The notes under the pieces: model-generated | The model's input: the letters and a program-made list of their open reading frames with translations, nothing else | Database searches by the model: none | What the model was told of the DNA's origin: nothing | Translations under genes and position numbers: made by a program | Shown here: one piece after another, positions 1 through 12,449 of the stretch | Layout of the letters: each line of letters starts with the position of its first letter | Position numbering within the stretch: position 1 is the first letter of the stretch | Assembly (NCBI GenBank): GCA_024291935.2 | Contig: CM044313.1 | Span: forward strand, 84,133,001 to 84,197,000 | DNA length: 64,000 nucleotides | Source of the DNA: Okapia johnstoni | Taxonomy: Eukaryota; Chordata; Mammalia; Artiodactyla; Giraffidae | Direction of reading: 5' to 3'

Positions 1-2206
1 TTCTACTCACAAATACTCATTTTAAATATTAGTGAATATTACTAGAAGCTTATAATATTCCAATAATTTATAAAGAATTCATTGCTTCTAAAATATATGT
101 TATAAATACTTCTTTGTTTTATCATATTTTTGGAAAAGCTTTTTTCAAATTTCTATGTATTACTATGGTTCTTAACACTAATGTCCTCTATACAATAATA
201 GATTAATATTACTAGATTGCTCTATGCTATAATAACTTTTGGTAGAATTTATTGGGCCAAAGTGATAACACACTATATAAAATGGTACAGAATGTTACAT
301 TTCATCAAAGTTCTTTAAACTTCTTTGAATTGAAAATATGCAGTATCTAAATTTAAAGTTTGTCATTAAAGTAATAAGGTTAATTATTTTACTATGATTC
401 ATTATTTAGAAACTTATTTCATTTTTTGCAACACAATTTTTTGACATGCTCATGTTGAAATAAGTCCTAGATATATTTTGTTTTTTAAGCATAATTAAAT
501 AATCCATATTACATATAAATAATATTTATATATTTTAGGATTATTTATGACATTAAATTATTTGTCAAAGCAAAATAAAGTTAGGAAACAATGAAAAATA
601 AAAATGTTCCCTTTCAAGCAGAATGATGTGTTTAGTTAAGCTTGAGAAGAATTAATTATGTAGCTAACCGCACATGTTCTACCCAATAGATGCCATCAAA
701 GTTTAGAGCTAATCAGTGGAAAGATAGACAAACTGTCTAGATGTTTATTTTCCTTTTTATTGATATTTTAAAAATTATAGTGCATAAAACAACAGCAGAT
801 TTGTTGATTTTTCACTAAATGTCAAATAAGTGAGCATTATTTATTTCAATTGACTGGTAAATAATGAAAGAAGAAAGCTGATTAGTGAAAGCATTATTTT
901 GCAGAAAACCATTCTGAAATAACAGAAACACAGTAATTTACACCATACTAATTATGAAAAATTTGATAATTAACATAATACACAAAGTAATTGGAGGCAT
1001 TTTGCCATTTATTGTTGAGAGACACATATTTGATTTATCAATATATCATTGAATTGTGTGTGCATTCACACTCTTCCATTGAAAAGTATTTTTCTAGTTT
1101 AATTTCCTTGTTAATTGAATTAGCATCCACGGACTATTTAGTAACTTTGAATGATATGCTCTATATTTTATTTTCATAATAGACAACTTTATCAAGCACA
1201 TAATTAGTTGGGAATATATCTTAAAGAATATATTTAGGATGACCATTTAACTTTTAATTCCTAAAGCTCTATGCAAATTTATGTTACTCAGCACAGCTTG
1301 CTCTTAAATGTCTTTTTCCTTTAAATTAAGAAGATATTGGTAATGTATACAACATTATAATGCACCTTAATATAATTTCTCTGTGTCAAAAATTGCTCTG
1401 CTATATACCTCTGTTAGTTAAGTTAGCCACTAAACTTCAGAAACATGCTATAAATTCAAAGTTTAGAAAATACTAAGGTCAGAATTTTGAGAAAGTTTTC
1501 TATTGTTTTTAAGTTGAAATGTTACAAATGAAACTTACTGTAAAATCTGGAAAAAAATATTCATATTCCAAAGAGATATCTCTTAAGACAATACTGCATA
1601 TACACTACAGACTTTATAATTTCAATTGTTCAGTAAAGGAATATATAGATGAAATTTCTAAATATAAGCTTAATCCTGTGCCAAACTAAGTAGGAAAACC
1701 AATTTTTAAAGGTGATCAAATTAAAGTTTTGTTATGTTTCAAAAGGAACTCTTGTATACAGAAAAAAAAGGAAAAGACCTGTTCCATGCACAATATCAAA
1801 ACTCAATTTGTGTGAACTTTCATTCCAGGTAGATGGAATAGATGGACTTTTCCTTATCCTTCTGCTGAGTACAAGTAAAAACCCCGTACATTACATACAT
1901 GTCAAACATAAGATGACTTTGGAAAGTATTCTTTGAAAATAGTCTCTTAAATATTTGTTTCAGAAAGGCAGTGATTTTTCTTCAACTTGTATAGTTTATT
2001 GACTGATGCTTTTAAAAGAATTAAGGCTTTCCAAATCTTCAGATGATTTATGAAATGATTAGAACACTGATAACTATCTAACATTAGACAATATTCAAAC
2101 ACTTAAATTTTCAAATGGATTTTAGTTATAGGTGAAATGAGGATTTGTAATAATGCACTGAATAATTTTCTCATCATTGATTGTTTGAGAGAGTAGGAAA
2201 CTCAGG
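1..2206. other. AT-rich unassigned DNA
   Basis: Very AT-rich sequence with scattered short homopolymer runs. I see no exon-like coding, no young repeat and no RNA gene. The short open frames at 991-1179 and 1712-1936 have no recognisable domain, and frames of this size are expected by chance. Very old, decayed repeats could be present below what can be recognised by eye. Confidence 0.6.
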
Positions 2207-2305
2207 TCATCTATACATTCATTCCCCAAATATTTATAGTGTACCGTGTGCCTTTCATATACTACTTGTTATGATGAGTTCAAGTACAACGGCAAAGAAG
2301 AGATG
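2207..2305 (-). mobile_element. L2 LINE 3' end scrap
   Basis: The plus strand reads like the reverse complement of the L2 3' terminus: a repeated attcatt start, then an aaatatttat core, then a gtgcc-type block. It is strongly decayed. L2 died out before the main placental radiation, so this marks old DNA next to the young SINE that follows. The boundaries are approximate. Confidence 0.4.
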
Positions 2306-2347
2306 CAAAACCTTGAGGTCAAGCTGCATATAGGGTCATAAGGGATT

Positions 2348-2617
2348 GCTGCTGCTGCTGCTGCTAAGTCGCTTCAGTTGTGTCCGACTCTTTGTGACCC
2401 TATAGACAGTAGCCCACCAGGCTCTCCCATCCCTGGGATTCTCCAGGCAAGAACACTGGAGTGGGTTGCCATTTCCCTCTCCAAGTGAAAACTGAAAGTG
2501 AAGTCACTCAGTCATGTCCGACTCCTAGCAACCCCATGGACTGCAGCCTACCAGGCTCCTCTGTTCATGGGATTTTCCAGGCAAGAGTCCTGGAGTGGGG
2601 TGCCATTGCCTTCTCTG
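2348..2617 (-). mobile_element. Bov-A2 dimeric SINE
   Basis: On the minus strand this is a typical Bov-A2: two Bov-A units in tandem, ending in an AGC-repeat tail that appears as GCT repeats at the left edge. A perfect 11-bp target-site duplication, cataagggatt, flanks it at 2337-2347 and 2618-2628. Bov-A SINEs share their 3' part with BovB and use the BovB reverse transcriptase. The exact duplication and the intact trinucleotide tail suggest a fairly young insertion. Confidence 0.92.
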
Positions 2618-2628
2618 CATAAGGGATT

Positions 2629-3732
2629 GAGTCTGAGTTAAATGAGGCACAGATGGTAGGCGTGAGTGATATGTTGAAAGAAGAAAGACTGGGCCTAAAT
2701 TCCTGTAGGTTGTGTCCTGGAACTCATAGGTTGGGGTTTCCTGAGAGAACAACTGTTACAGAAGGATACAGAGTAGTTAGGTCCCCCATGGGATGAATTA
2801 GGAGTAGAGGATCAGGTACCCCAGTTGACAGCAGTAAGAACAAAGCCTCTTGACACTCATGGGTTTTAAAATACATATGAAAGCTTTAGGATTTGGAAGT
2901 ATAGTGCCTGTTGCAAAACTGAGTGAAATTCTGGCCCTTTATAAGAAATTTCTACCTTTACATCTCTAGCCCCCATTCACTGACACCCTATTTTTCAGCT
3001 ACTCTATGAGATTGAGTTTTAATGTTTTACAGAAGAGAATACCTCACACTGCCCTTTCCCAACTTAATCACTGAAGGAATAATTTCATTCTCAGATCTTG
3101 AAAAACATATTTATTGTTGCTCCTAGAACAATCAGTTTTCTCAAGGAACTTTGAAGAATACACTGCTTTGAAAGATGACTATAGAATGTACCACATATTT
3201 TAAATATTCAGCTGATAGTATATCTGATAATAACCTTCAAGTTTTTATCATTAATTTTAAATTGTCTATTAGAAAAGAAGTGCATATTCAGCATAGGTAG
3301 GACATCACTGCTTTATTTACACATATTTCAAGGTAATATGAAAAAGTCCACTCAAGCTCTCTTAGTGGCCAATTTAGAGAAAGGGCATTTTAGATAAGAT
3401 CATATGGAAAGAGAATACAAATTAAAAGCTGTAATATCCTCCATACTAATCACAAAAAAAAACCCTCTTATTAAACACATTTCTGTATATTTACTTGTTG
3501 GAATATTTAAGCCAGTCTCAGACAAAATGGTAACATAAAGCTATCAAAAAAGCTTCTATTCAGACAAGTAATTTTAGTAGATTTTGTTTCCCCGCACAGC
3601 ATTTAGTTGGTCTTAGTTATGAGGTAATATAAATCATTTTTCACATGATACAAATTATTTTTTTTTTAATTTGAAAAAAATACAGACTTGAAATTGGTAA
3701 ATATGGTAGTAGTTGGTTGAGCAAGAGACTAT
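2629..3732. other. Unassigned intergenic DNA
   Basis: AT-rich DNA, somewhat more balanced at 2640-3070. No coding exon, SINE, LINE or RNA gene was recognised. A poly-T run lies near 3656-3667. Confidence 0.5.
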
Positions 3733-3743
3733 TTATAATGAAA

Positions 3744-4053
3744 AGTGAAAATGGCTCAATTGAGTCCAACTCTTTGTGACCCAATAGACTATACAGTCCA
3801 TGGAATTCACCAGGCCAGAATACTGGAGTGGTTAGCCTTTTCCTTCTCCAGGGGATTTTCCCAACACAGGAATTAAATCCAGGTCTCCCTCATTGCAGGC
3901 AGATTCTTTATCAGATGAGCCACAAGGGAAGCTCAAGAATACTGGAGTGGGAGCCTATCCCTTCTTCAGCAGATCTTCCCAACTCAGGCATCAAACCAGG
4001 GTCACCTGCACTGCAGGTGGATTATTTACAAACTGAGCTATCAGGGAAGCCCC
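3744..4053 (-). mobile_element. Bov-tA SINE with duplicated tRNA-like head
   Basis: Read on the minus strand, this SINE has a tRNA-like head (about 3935-4053), a second head-like copy (about 3845-3935), and then the BovB-derived tail ending near 3744. An exact 11-bp duplication, ttataatgaaa, brackets it at 3733-3743 and 4054-4064. Its right copy touches the 3' end of the next BovB, so the SINE landed exactly at the edge of that element. The doubled head matches the organisation of the Bov-tA3-like subgroup. Confidence 0.85.
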
Positions 4054-4064
4054 TTATAATGAAA

Positions 4065-5780
4065 GTTCAGTTCAGTTCAGTTCAGTCGCTCAGTCGTGTC
4101 TGACTCTGTGACCCCATGAACCGCAGCATGCCAGGCCTCCCTGTCCATCACCAACTCCCTGAGTCCACCCAAACCCATGTCCATCGAGTTGGTGATGCCA
4201 TTCAGCTATCTCATCCTCTGTCATCCACTTCTCCTCCTGCCCTCAATCTTTCCCAGCGTCAGGGTCTTTTCAAATGATTCAGCTCTTTGCATGAAGTGGC
4301 CAAAGTATTGGAGTTTCAGCTTCAACATCAGTCGTTCCAATGAACACCCAGGACTGATTTCCTTTAGGATGGACTGGTTGGATCTTCTTGCAGTCCAAGG
4401 GACTCTCAAGAGTCTTCTCCAACAACACAGTTCAAAAGCATCAATTCTGTACAATGTCATGAACCTCCATCCATAGTTCATTAGGCACTCTGTCTAGCAG
4501 ATCTAGTCCTTTAAATCTATTTCTCACTTCTACTGTATAGTCATAAGGGATTTGATTTAAGTCATACCTGAATGGTCTAGTGGTTTTCTCCACTTTCTTC
4601 AATTTCAGTCTGAATTTGGCAATAAGGAGCTCATGATCTGATCCACAGTCAGCTCCCTGTCTTGTTTTGCTGACTGTATAGAACTTCTCCATCTTTAGCT
4701 GCAAAGAATATAATCAATCTGATTTCGGTGTTGACCATCTGGTGATGTCCATGTGTAGAGTCTTCTCTTGTGTTGTTGGAAGAGGGTGTTTGCTATGACC
4801 AGTGCATTCTCTTGGCAAAACTCTCTTAGCCTTTGCCCTGCTTCATTCTGTACTCCAAGCCCAATTTTGTCTGTTACTCCAGGTGTTTCTTGACTTCCTA
4901 CTTTTGCATTCCAGGCCCCTATAATGAAAAGGACATCTTTTTTGGGTGTTAGTTCTAGAAGGTCCTGTAGGTCTTCATAGAACTGTTCAACTTCAGCTTC
5001 TTCGGCGTTACTTGTCAGGCATAGACTTGAATTACCGTGATATGGTTTGCCTTGGAAACGAACAGAGATCATTCTATCGTTTTTGAGATTGCATCCAAGT
5101 ACTGCATTTCAGACTCTTTTGCTGACTATGATGGCTACTCCATTTCTTCTAAGGGATTCCTGCCCACAGTAGTAGATATAATGGTCATCTGAGTTAAATT
5201 CACCCATCCCAGTCCATCTTAGTTCGCTGATTCCTAGAATGTCGATGTTCACTCTTGTCATCTCCTGTTTGACCACTTCCAATTTGCCCTGATTCATGGA
5301 CCTAACATTCCAGGTTTCTATGCAATATTGCTCTTTACAGCATTGAATCTTGCTTCTATCACCAGTCCCATTCACAAATGTGTGTTGTTTTTGCTTTGGC
5401 TCCATCCCTTCATTCTTTCTGTAGTTATTGCTCCACTGATCTCCAGTAGCATATTGGGCACCTACTGACCTGGGGAGTTCATCTTTAAGTGTCTTATCTT
5501 TTTGCCTTTTCATACTGTTCATGGGGTTCTCAAGGCAAGAATACTGAAGTGGTTTGCCATGCCCTTCTCCAGTGGACCACATTCTGTCAGACCTCTCCAC
5601 CATGACCTGTCCGTCTTGGGTGGCCTCACATGGCATGGCTTAGTTTCACTGAGTTCGACAAGGCTGTGGTCCACGTGATCAGATTGGCTAGTTGTCCATG
5701 ACTGTAGTTTCATCCTGTCTGTCCCCGATCCCCTCTCTCAGTGCCCACCATCTTACCTGGGTTTCTCTTACCTTGGAAAG
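4065..5780 (-). mobile_element. BovB LINE with reverse transcriptase deleted
   Basis: The element lies in reverse. Its 3' end, with the TTCAG-type terminal microsatellite, is at 4065-4090. The 3' segment (about 4090-4450) matches the end of the BovB reading frame and tail. At about 4448 it jumps directly to the sequence just downstream of the endonuclease, so most of the reverse transcriptase is missing. The endonuclease and leader occupy about 4455-5780. The joint is clean and shares only two or three bases. This copy cannot encode a working transposition protein. It could be a replication-time deletion or a later genomic one. Confidence 0.88.
4695..5636 (-). pseudogene. BovB apurinic-type endonuclease remnant
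   Basis: Two overlapping minus-strand frames (5109-5636 and 4695-5072) cover the BovB leader peptide and most of the endonuclease/exonuclease/phosphatase-type domain. This domain nicks target DNA to start reverse transcription. Visible landmarks are ETWNVRS and ILGISELRWTG in the first frame, and IIGAWNAKVG and QIDYIL in the second. A stop near 5100 separates the frames. The catalytic-type aspartate of GDWNA is an alanine here (residue 53 of the second frame, GAC to GCC), so the domain is probably dead even apart from the stop. Confidence 0.82.
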
Positions 5781-6534
5781 AAAGCATTAATTGAATGCTT
5801 TTTCCATAGTCTTCTTTTCTATCTATTTAGTATTTATTAATACCAAAACTTGAGAAAAATATAACAAATGCCTCTGAGATCTTACCTCAAATAATAAAAC
5901 TTGACAAGGTATTTGTTCTTGATGATTATTAAAACTGCATTCACTTTGTTACCCTTCTCTAGTCCATTCTCTTACTACCCAGCCCCAAATCAAAGTTGAT
6001 TATGTTATATTGTAGTAAATTATTTTATATAGTTTACTAAATGCATATATAACTAGATGTAAGATATTCAGGGTTTTTTGTCTTAAATATTATACTCCAT
6101 TTATTGTGGAAGCATCTATGGGTATGCCTAATGATCTACTGTGTTTCCTTTCAGGGAATTATACATCTACTTCAGTCTCCAAGTGTACAGTGCTGCCCTG
6201 CACTTTTCCAGCCCACTGAAGTCAGCTTGGCTATGTGACTATCTCCAAACTGAAAGCTTAAATGCCATTGCATGATTCTGTTCTTGCTGAGTCACAAATC
6301 AAGGTAAGGGCTGCTGCTTCAGTCAGGGACTCAGGATAGAAGACATGCCCCAAAGAATGACAAGTGACCGGCAACTGATGTGTGACATGAATGAGATATA
6401 AACTTTATTGTTACAGTGACACTGAGATTGAAGGTTGTTTGTTATTACAGCATAATGTGGGGAAAGATGATTAATACACTGATGTTTCTCAACTTGGTGT
6501 TTTTCACTCAAGATAATGGTTTTTGAGTATATTT

Positions 6535-6535
<1 letters not shown>
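5781..6535. other. Unassigned intergenic DNA
   Basis: About 750 bp with no recognised gene or young repeat. A block near 6160-6260 looks faintly like an old mammalian interspersed repeat, but I could not assign it. Confidence 0.5.

Positions 6536-6536
<1 letters not shown>

Positions 6537-6585
<49 letters not shown>
6537..6585. repeat. (AT)n microsatellite
   Basis: An uninterrupted run of about 24 AT units. It lies 19 bp before the left target-site duplication of the large BovB nest. A pure run of this length is likely to vary between individuals. Confidence 0.97.
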
Positions 6586-6588
<3 letters not shown>

Positions 6589-6614
6589 TTTGTTCAGGCT
6601 GGCCAGCTAAGAAT

Positions 6615-9078
6615 GTTGCTGTTGTTCAGTCACCCAGTCATGTCTGACTCTTTATGACCCCATGGACGGCAGCACACCAGGCTTTTCTGTGCCTCACTAT
6701 CTCCTGAAGTTTACCCAAGTTCATGTGCATTGCATTGATGATGCCATCCAACCATCTCATCCTCTGATGCCCTCTTCTGCACTCAGTCTTTCCCAACATC
6801 AGAGACTTTTCCAATGAGTCATCTGCTTGTGTCCGATGACCAAAATACTGAAGCTTCAGCTTTGGCATCAGACCTTCCAACAAATATTCAGGGTTGATTT
6901 CTCTTAAGATTGACTGGTTTGATCTCCTTGCTGTCCAGGAGACTTCCAGGAGTCTTATCCAGCATCACAGTTCAAAGGCATCAATTCTTTGGTTCTCTGC
7001 CTTCTTTATAGTCCAGGTTTTACAAACCATATGTGACCACTGGGAAGACCATAGCCATGACTATAAGGACCTTTGTCAATAGAGTAATGTCTCGGCTTTT
7101 CAACACATTGTCTAGGTTTACCATAGCTTTCCTGCCAAGAAGCAATCATCTTCTGATCAGAGGCTGCAGTCACCATCCACAGTGATTTTAGAGCCCAAGA
7201 GGAGGAAATCTATCACCACCTCCACTTTTCCCCTTCTATTTGTCATGAAGCAATGGGCCTGGATGCTATGATCTTAGTTTTTATTTAAAAACTAAGGCAA
7301 ACACGGTGACAGCAGACAATCTGTCATACTCCTTTCTTAACCTTGAACCAATTAGTTCCATTCTGCTACTGCTGCTGCTGAGTTGCTCCAGTCATGTCTG
7401 ACTCTTTGTGACCCCACAGACTATAGCCTACCAGGCTCCTCCATCCATGGGGATTTTCCAGGCAAGAATACTGGAGTGGGTTGCCATACCCTCCTCCAAG
7501 GGATCTTCCCAACCCAGGGATGAAACCCACGTCTCTTATGTCTCTAGCATTGGTAGGCAGGTTCTTTACCACTTGTGCCACCGGGGAAGCCCTGGTTGTT
7601 CCTATAGGGTACTAACCTGCTTCTTGACCTGCATACAGGATTCTCAGGACACAGGTAAGATGCTCTGGTATTCCCATCTCTTTAAAGGCTTTCCACAGTT
7701 TGTTATGATCCACACAGTCAAAGGCTTTAGCATAGTTGATGAACAGAGGTAGATGTTTTTCTGGAGTTCCCTTGCCTTCTCTGTGATCCAATGAATGTTG
7801 TCAATTTGATCTCTGGTTCCTCTTCCTTTTCTAAACACTGCTTGGACATGTGGAAGTTCTTGGTCACATAATGCTGAAGTCTAGCATGTAAGATTTTAAG
7901 CATGACCTTACTAACATGGGAGATGAGTGCAATTGATGATTAGTACATTCTTTGTACTACCTTTCTTGGGAATTAGGATAAGGATTGGTCTGTTCTAGTC
8001 CTGTGGCCACTGCTGGTTTTCCAGATTTGCTGACATATTGAATGCAACACTTTGATGGCATCATCCTTTAGTGTTTTGAATAGTTCTACTGGAATTCCAT
8101 TGCATCCACTAGCTTTACTAACAGCAGTGCTTTCTAAGGCCCACTTGACTTCTCACTCCAGAATGTCTGGCTCTGGGTTACTGACCACACCATCATAATA
8201 ATCCAGTTCAAAAAGATCTTTTTTTTTTTTTTTTTGTATAGTTCTCCCATGTATTCTTTCCATCTCTTATTGATCTTTTCAGTGTCTACAAGGCCTCTAC
8301 TGTTTCTGTCCTTTATTGTGCTCATCTTTGGGCAAAATATTCCCTCGATATTTCCAATTTTCCAGAAGAGATATCTAGTCTTTTCCCTTCTACTGTTTTC
8401 TTCTAGTTTTATGCACTGTTCATTTTAGAAGGCCTTATCTCTCCATGCTATTCTTTGCAACTCTGCATTTAACTAGGTGTACCTTTCCCTTTTTCCCTTG
8501 CCTTTTGCTTCTCTTCTTTCTTCAGCTATTTGTAAAGCCTATTCAAGTAGCCTCTTTGCTTTCTTGCATTTTTGTTTCTTTGAGATGGTTTAGTTCACTG
8601 ACTCCTGAACAGTATTATGGGCCTCTGTCCGTAGTTCTTGAGTCACACTGTTAACTAGATCTAATCCCTTGAATCTATCCATTATCTCCACCGCATAGTC
8701 ATAGGGAATTTGATTTAAGTCATATGTGGCTGGCCGAGTGGTTTTCCTGCTTTCTTTAAGTCTGAAGTTTGCTGTGAGAAGTTGAGGATCTGAGCCACAG
8801 TCAGCTCCAGGTCTTGTTTTTGCTGACAGTATACAGTTTCTCCATCTTCGGCAACAAAGAATGTAACAAATTTGATTTTTGTATTGTCCATTTGGTGATG
8901 TCCATGGGTAAAGTCGTCTCTTGTTGAAAAAGGGTATTTGTTATGACCAGTGCCTTCTCTTGGCAGAATTCAGTTAGTCTTTCTGCCCTGCTTCATTTTG
9001 TTCTCCAAGACCAAATTTGCCTGTTATTCCAAGTATCTCTACACTTCCTATTTTTGCATTCCAATCCCTAATGATGAA
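6615..9078 (-). mobile_element. Host BovB LINE, 3' segment
   Basis: This is the 3' part of an old, diverged BovB in reverse orientation: 3' tail at 6615-6900, reverse transcriptase from about 6900 to 8260, connector and end of the endonuclease at 8600-9078. It breaks off in the middle of the GDWNA region at 9078 and resumes at about 13575. The whole unit is bracketed by a perfect 11-bp duplication, cagctaagaat, at 6604-6614 and 14350-14360, which proves that the two halves were one insertion. A SINE interrupts it at 7362-7595, and a poly-T expansion sits at 8220-8236. All frames are broken. Confidence 0.9.
7362..7595 (-). mobile_element. Bov-tA SINE inside host BovB
   Basis: A full SINE on the minus strand: GCT-repeat tail at 7362-7380, BovB-like body, and the tRNA-like head ending in ggggaagccc near 7590. 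It interrupts the reverse transcriptase of the host BovB. Imperfect 10-bp duplications (ttagttccat at 7352-7361, ttgttcctat at 7596-7605) flank it, so it is younger than the host element. Confidence 0.85.
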
Positions 9079-9631
9079 TTAGTTCAGTTGCTCAGTCATG
9101 TCCAACTCTTTGCAACCCTATGGGATGTAGCACACCAGGCTTCCTTCTCCATCACCAAATCCTGGAGCTTGCTCAAACTCACACCCATCGAGTCAGTAAT
9201 GCTAACCAAATCTCCTCCTCTGTTGTCCCCTTTTCCTCCTGCCTTCAATCTTTCCCAGCATCAGGGTCTTTTCTAATGATTCAGTTTTTCGCTTCAGGTG
9301 GCCAAAGTATTGGATCTTCAGCTTCAGCATCAGTCCTTGCAATGAACATTCAGAACTGATCTTCAGTATGATTGACTGGTTTGATCTCCTTGCAGTCCAA
9401 GAGACTCTCAAGAGTCTTCTCCAACACCACAGTTCAAAAACATCAATTCTTTGGCACGTCGCTTTTTTTTATTGTCCAACTATCACATTCATACATGACT
9501 ACTGAAAAAATCTTAGCTAGGACTATATGGACCTTTCTCGGCAAAGTAATGTCTCTATTTTTAATGTGCTATATAATTTGATCATAGGTTTTATTCCAAG
9601 GAGCAAGCATTTTTTAATTTCAAGGCTTCAG

Positions 9632-10995
9632 TCACCATCTGCAGTGATTTTGGAGCCCAAGAAAAGAAAGTCTCTCACTATTTCCATTGTTTCCCCATTT
9701 GTTTGCCATGAAGTGATTGATGGGGCAAGATGCCATTATCATTGTTTCTTGAATGTTGAGTATTAAGCCAGCTTGTTCAATCTTCTCTTTAAGTTTCATC
9801 AAGAGGTTCTTTAGTTCCTCTTCACTTTCTGCCATAAGGATGTTTCATCTGCATATCTGAGGTTATTGATATATCTTCTGGCAGTCTTGATTCCAGCCTA
9901 TGCTTTACCCAGCCTGGAATTTCACTTGATGTATATAAGTTATAATAAGCAGGGTGACAATATGCCACCTTGATATACTCCATTCCCAATTTGGAACCAG
10001 TCTGCTGTTCCATGTCCAGTTCTAACTGTTGCTTCTTCACCTGCATACAGAATTCTCATGAGGTAGGTAAAGTGGTCTTGTATTCCCATCTCTTGAAGAA
10101 TTTTCCACAGTTTGTTGTGATCCACACAATCGAAGGCTTTAGCATAGTCAATGAAGCAGAAGTTAGATGTTTTTACAGAATTCCCTTGCTTTTTCTATGA
10201 TCCAATAGATGTTGGCAATTTGAACTCTGGTTCTTCTGCCTTTTCTAAATCCAGCAGAACATCTGGAAGTTCATGGATCATATACTGTTGAAGCCTCACT
10301 TGGAGAATTTTGAGCATTACTTTGCTGGCATGTGAGATGAGTGCAATTGTGCAGTGGTTTGAACACTCATTGACATTGCCCTTCTTTGGGATTGTAATGA
10401 AAACTGATATTTTCCAGTCCTCTGGCTACTGCTGAGTTTTCCAACTTTGCTGGCATATTGAATGCAGCACTTTCATAGCATCATCATTTAATATTTTCAA
10501 ATAGCTCAGCTGGAATTCCATCACCTCCACTAGTTTTGTTTGTAGTGATGCTTCCTAAGATCCACTTGACTTGCTGTCCAGGATGTCTGGCCCTAGGTGA
10601 GTGATCACACCATCATGGTTATCTGAGTTACAAAGATCTTTTTGTATAGTTCCTTTGTATATTCTTGCCACCTTTTCTAATATCTTCTGCTTCTGTTAAG
10701 TCCATACCATTTCTGTCCTTTATTGAGCCCATCTTTGCATGAAAATTTCCCTTGGTATCTCTACTTTTCTTGACGAGATCTCTAGTCTTTCCCATTCTAT
10801 TTCTTTGCATTGATCACTGAGGAAGGCTTTATTATCTGTCCTTGTTATTCTTTGGAGCTCTGTATTCAGATGAGTGCAACTTTCCTTTTCTCCTTTGCCT
10901 TTCACTTCTCTTCTTTTCTCAGCTCTTTGTAAGGCCTCCCCAGACAACCATTTTGCCTTTTTGCATTTCTTCTTCTTGGGGATGGTTTTGATCAC
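9632..10995 (-). pseudogene. BovB reverse transcriptase remnant (inner copy)
   Basis: Minus-strand frames at 10720-10995, 10628-10810, 9940-10125, 9822-10046 and 9632-9835 together follow the BovB reverse transcriptase in order. A recognisable block is DHNKLWKILQEMGIQDH, followed by LYAGEEATVRTGHGTADWF. At the catalytic box the frame reads YADE instead of YADD because of a one-base deletion. At least four frame breaks are needed to read through the domain. It is not functional. Confidence 0.8.
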
Positions 10996-11585
10996 TACCT
11001 CTTACACAATGTTATGAACCTCCATCCATAGTTCTTCAGACACCATCTATCGGATCTAGTCCCTTGAATCTATTTGTCATTTCAACTGCATAATCATAAG
11101 GGACTTGATTTAAGTCATACCTGAATGGTTTAGTTGTTTTCCCTACTTTCTTCAATTTAGGTCTGAATTTGGCAATAAGGAGCTCATGATCTGAGCCACA
11201 GTCAGCTTCTGGTCTTGTTTTTGATGACTGTATAGAACTTCTCCATCTTTGGCTGCAAAGAATATAATCAATCTGATTTCAGTATTGGCCATCTGTTGAT
11301 GTCCATGTGTAGAGTCTTCTCTTGTGTTGTTGGAAGAGGGTGTTTGCTATGACCAGTGTGTTCTCTAGGTGAAACTCTGTTAGCCTTTGCCCTGCTTCAT
11401 TTTGTACTCCAAGGCCAAACTTGCCTGTTACTCCAGGTATCTCTTGACTTCCTACTTTTGCATTCCAGTCCCCTATGATGAAAAAGACATCTTTTTTGGT
11501 GATAGTTCTAGAAGGTCTTGTAGGTCATTGTAGAACCATTCAACTTCAGCTTCTTCAGCATCAGAGGTTGGGGCATAGACTTGAA

Positions 11586-12449
11586 TTACTGTGATATTGA
11601 ATGCTTTGCCTTGGAAACAAAGATCATTCTGTTGTTTTTGAGATTGAATCCATGTACTGCATTATGGACTCTTTTGTTGACTATGAGGGCTATTCCACTT
11701 CTTCTATGGGGTTCTTGTCCACAGTGGTAGATATAATGATCAACTGAATTAAATTCACCCATTCCAGTCCATTTTAGTTCCCTGATTTCTAAAATGTCTA
11801 TGTTCACTCTTGCCTCCTGTTTGACCACTTCTAATTTACCTTGATTCATGGACCTAATGGAGAAGGCAATGGCAACCCACTCCAGTACTCTTGCCTTGCA
11901 AATCCCATTGATGGAGGAGCCTGGTAGGCTGCAGTCCATGGGGTCGCAAAGAGTCAGACACGACTGAGCGACTTCACTTTCACTTTTCACTTTCATGCAT
12001 TGGAGAAGGAAATGGCAACTCACTCCAGTGTTTCTTCCTGGAGAATCCTAGGGACAGCAGAGCCTGGTGGGCTGCTGTCTATGAGGTCACACGGAGTCAG
12101 AAATGACTGAAGCAACTTAGCAGCAGCAGCAGCATGGAGCCAACATTTCAGGTTCCTATGCAATATTGTTCCTACAGCACTGAACTCTACTTCCATCACC
12201 AGTCACATCCACAAGTAGGCATTGTTTTCACTTTGACTCTGTCCCTTCATTCTTTCTGGAGTTATTTCTCCACTCTTCTCTAGTAGCATATTGGGCACCT
12301 GCTGACCTGGCGAGTTCATCTTTCAGTGTCACGTCTTTTTTTTTTTTCATACTATTCATAGGGTTCTTAAGGCAAAAATACTGAAGTGGTTTGCTATGCT
12401 CTTCTCCAGTGGACCACGTTTTGCCAGAACTCCACCATGACCCATCCAT
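11586..12449 (-). pseudogene. BovB endonuclease remnant split by a SINE
   Basis: The frame at 11586-12023 reads through the endonuclease start (NIDILEIRELKWTGMGEF) and then directly into SINE sequence. The frame at 12228-12449 carries the leader peptide. The SINE at 11858-12132 therefore cuts the endonuclease at its N-terminal TWNVRS region. Because a SINE supplies the apparent start of the 145-residue frame, that frame should not be taken as a real gene. Confidence 0.78.
11858..12132 (+). mobile_element. Bov-A2 SINE inside inner BovB
   Basis: Plus-strand dimeric Bov-A2. The first unit begins with ggagaaggcaatgg at 11859, the second starts near 12001, and the AGC-repeat tail is at 12118-12132. 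The 11-bp duplications catggacctaa (11847-11857) and catggagccaa (12133-12143) differ at two positions. The element sits in the endonuclease of the inner BovB and is therefore the youngest layer in this part of the nest. Confidence 0.92.

Noticed and set aside
2348..2372. Trinucleotide expansion in a coding region
   Set aside because: The GCT run is the reverse complement of the AGC tail of a Bov-A2 SINE. The same holds at 7365-7380, 12118-12132 and 51676-51689.
3733..5780. SINE and BovB at 3744-5780 as another single chimeric insertion
   Set aside because: The SINE has its own perfect duplication on both sides (3733-3743 and 4054-4064), so it is a separate insertion at the edge of the BovB.
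11586..12023. 145-residue frame starting in a SINE, as a possible fusion gene
   Set aside because: It runs from a Bov-A2 insertion into a dead BovB endonuclease. No promoter, splice site or downstream domain supports a gene.
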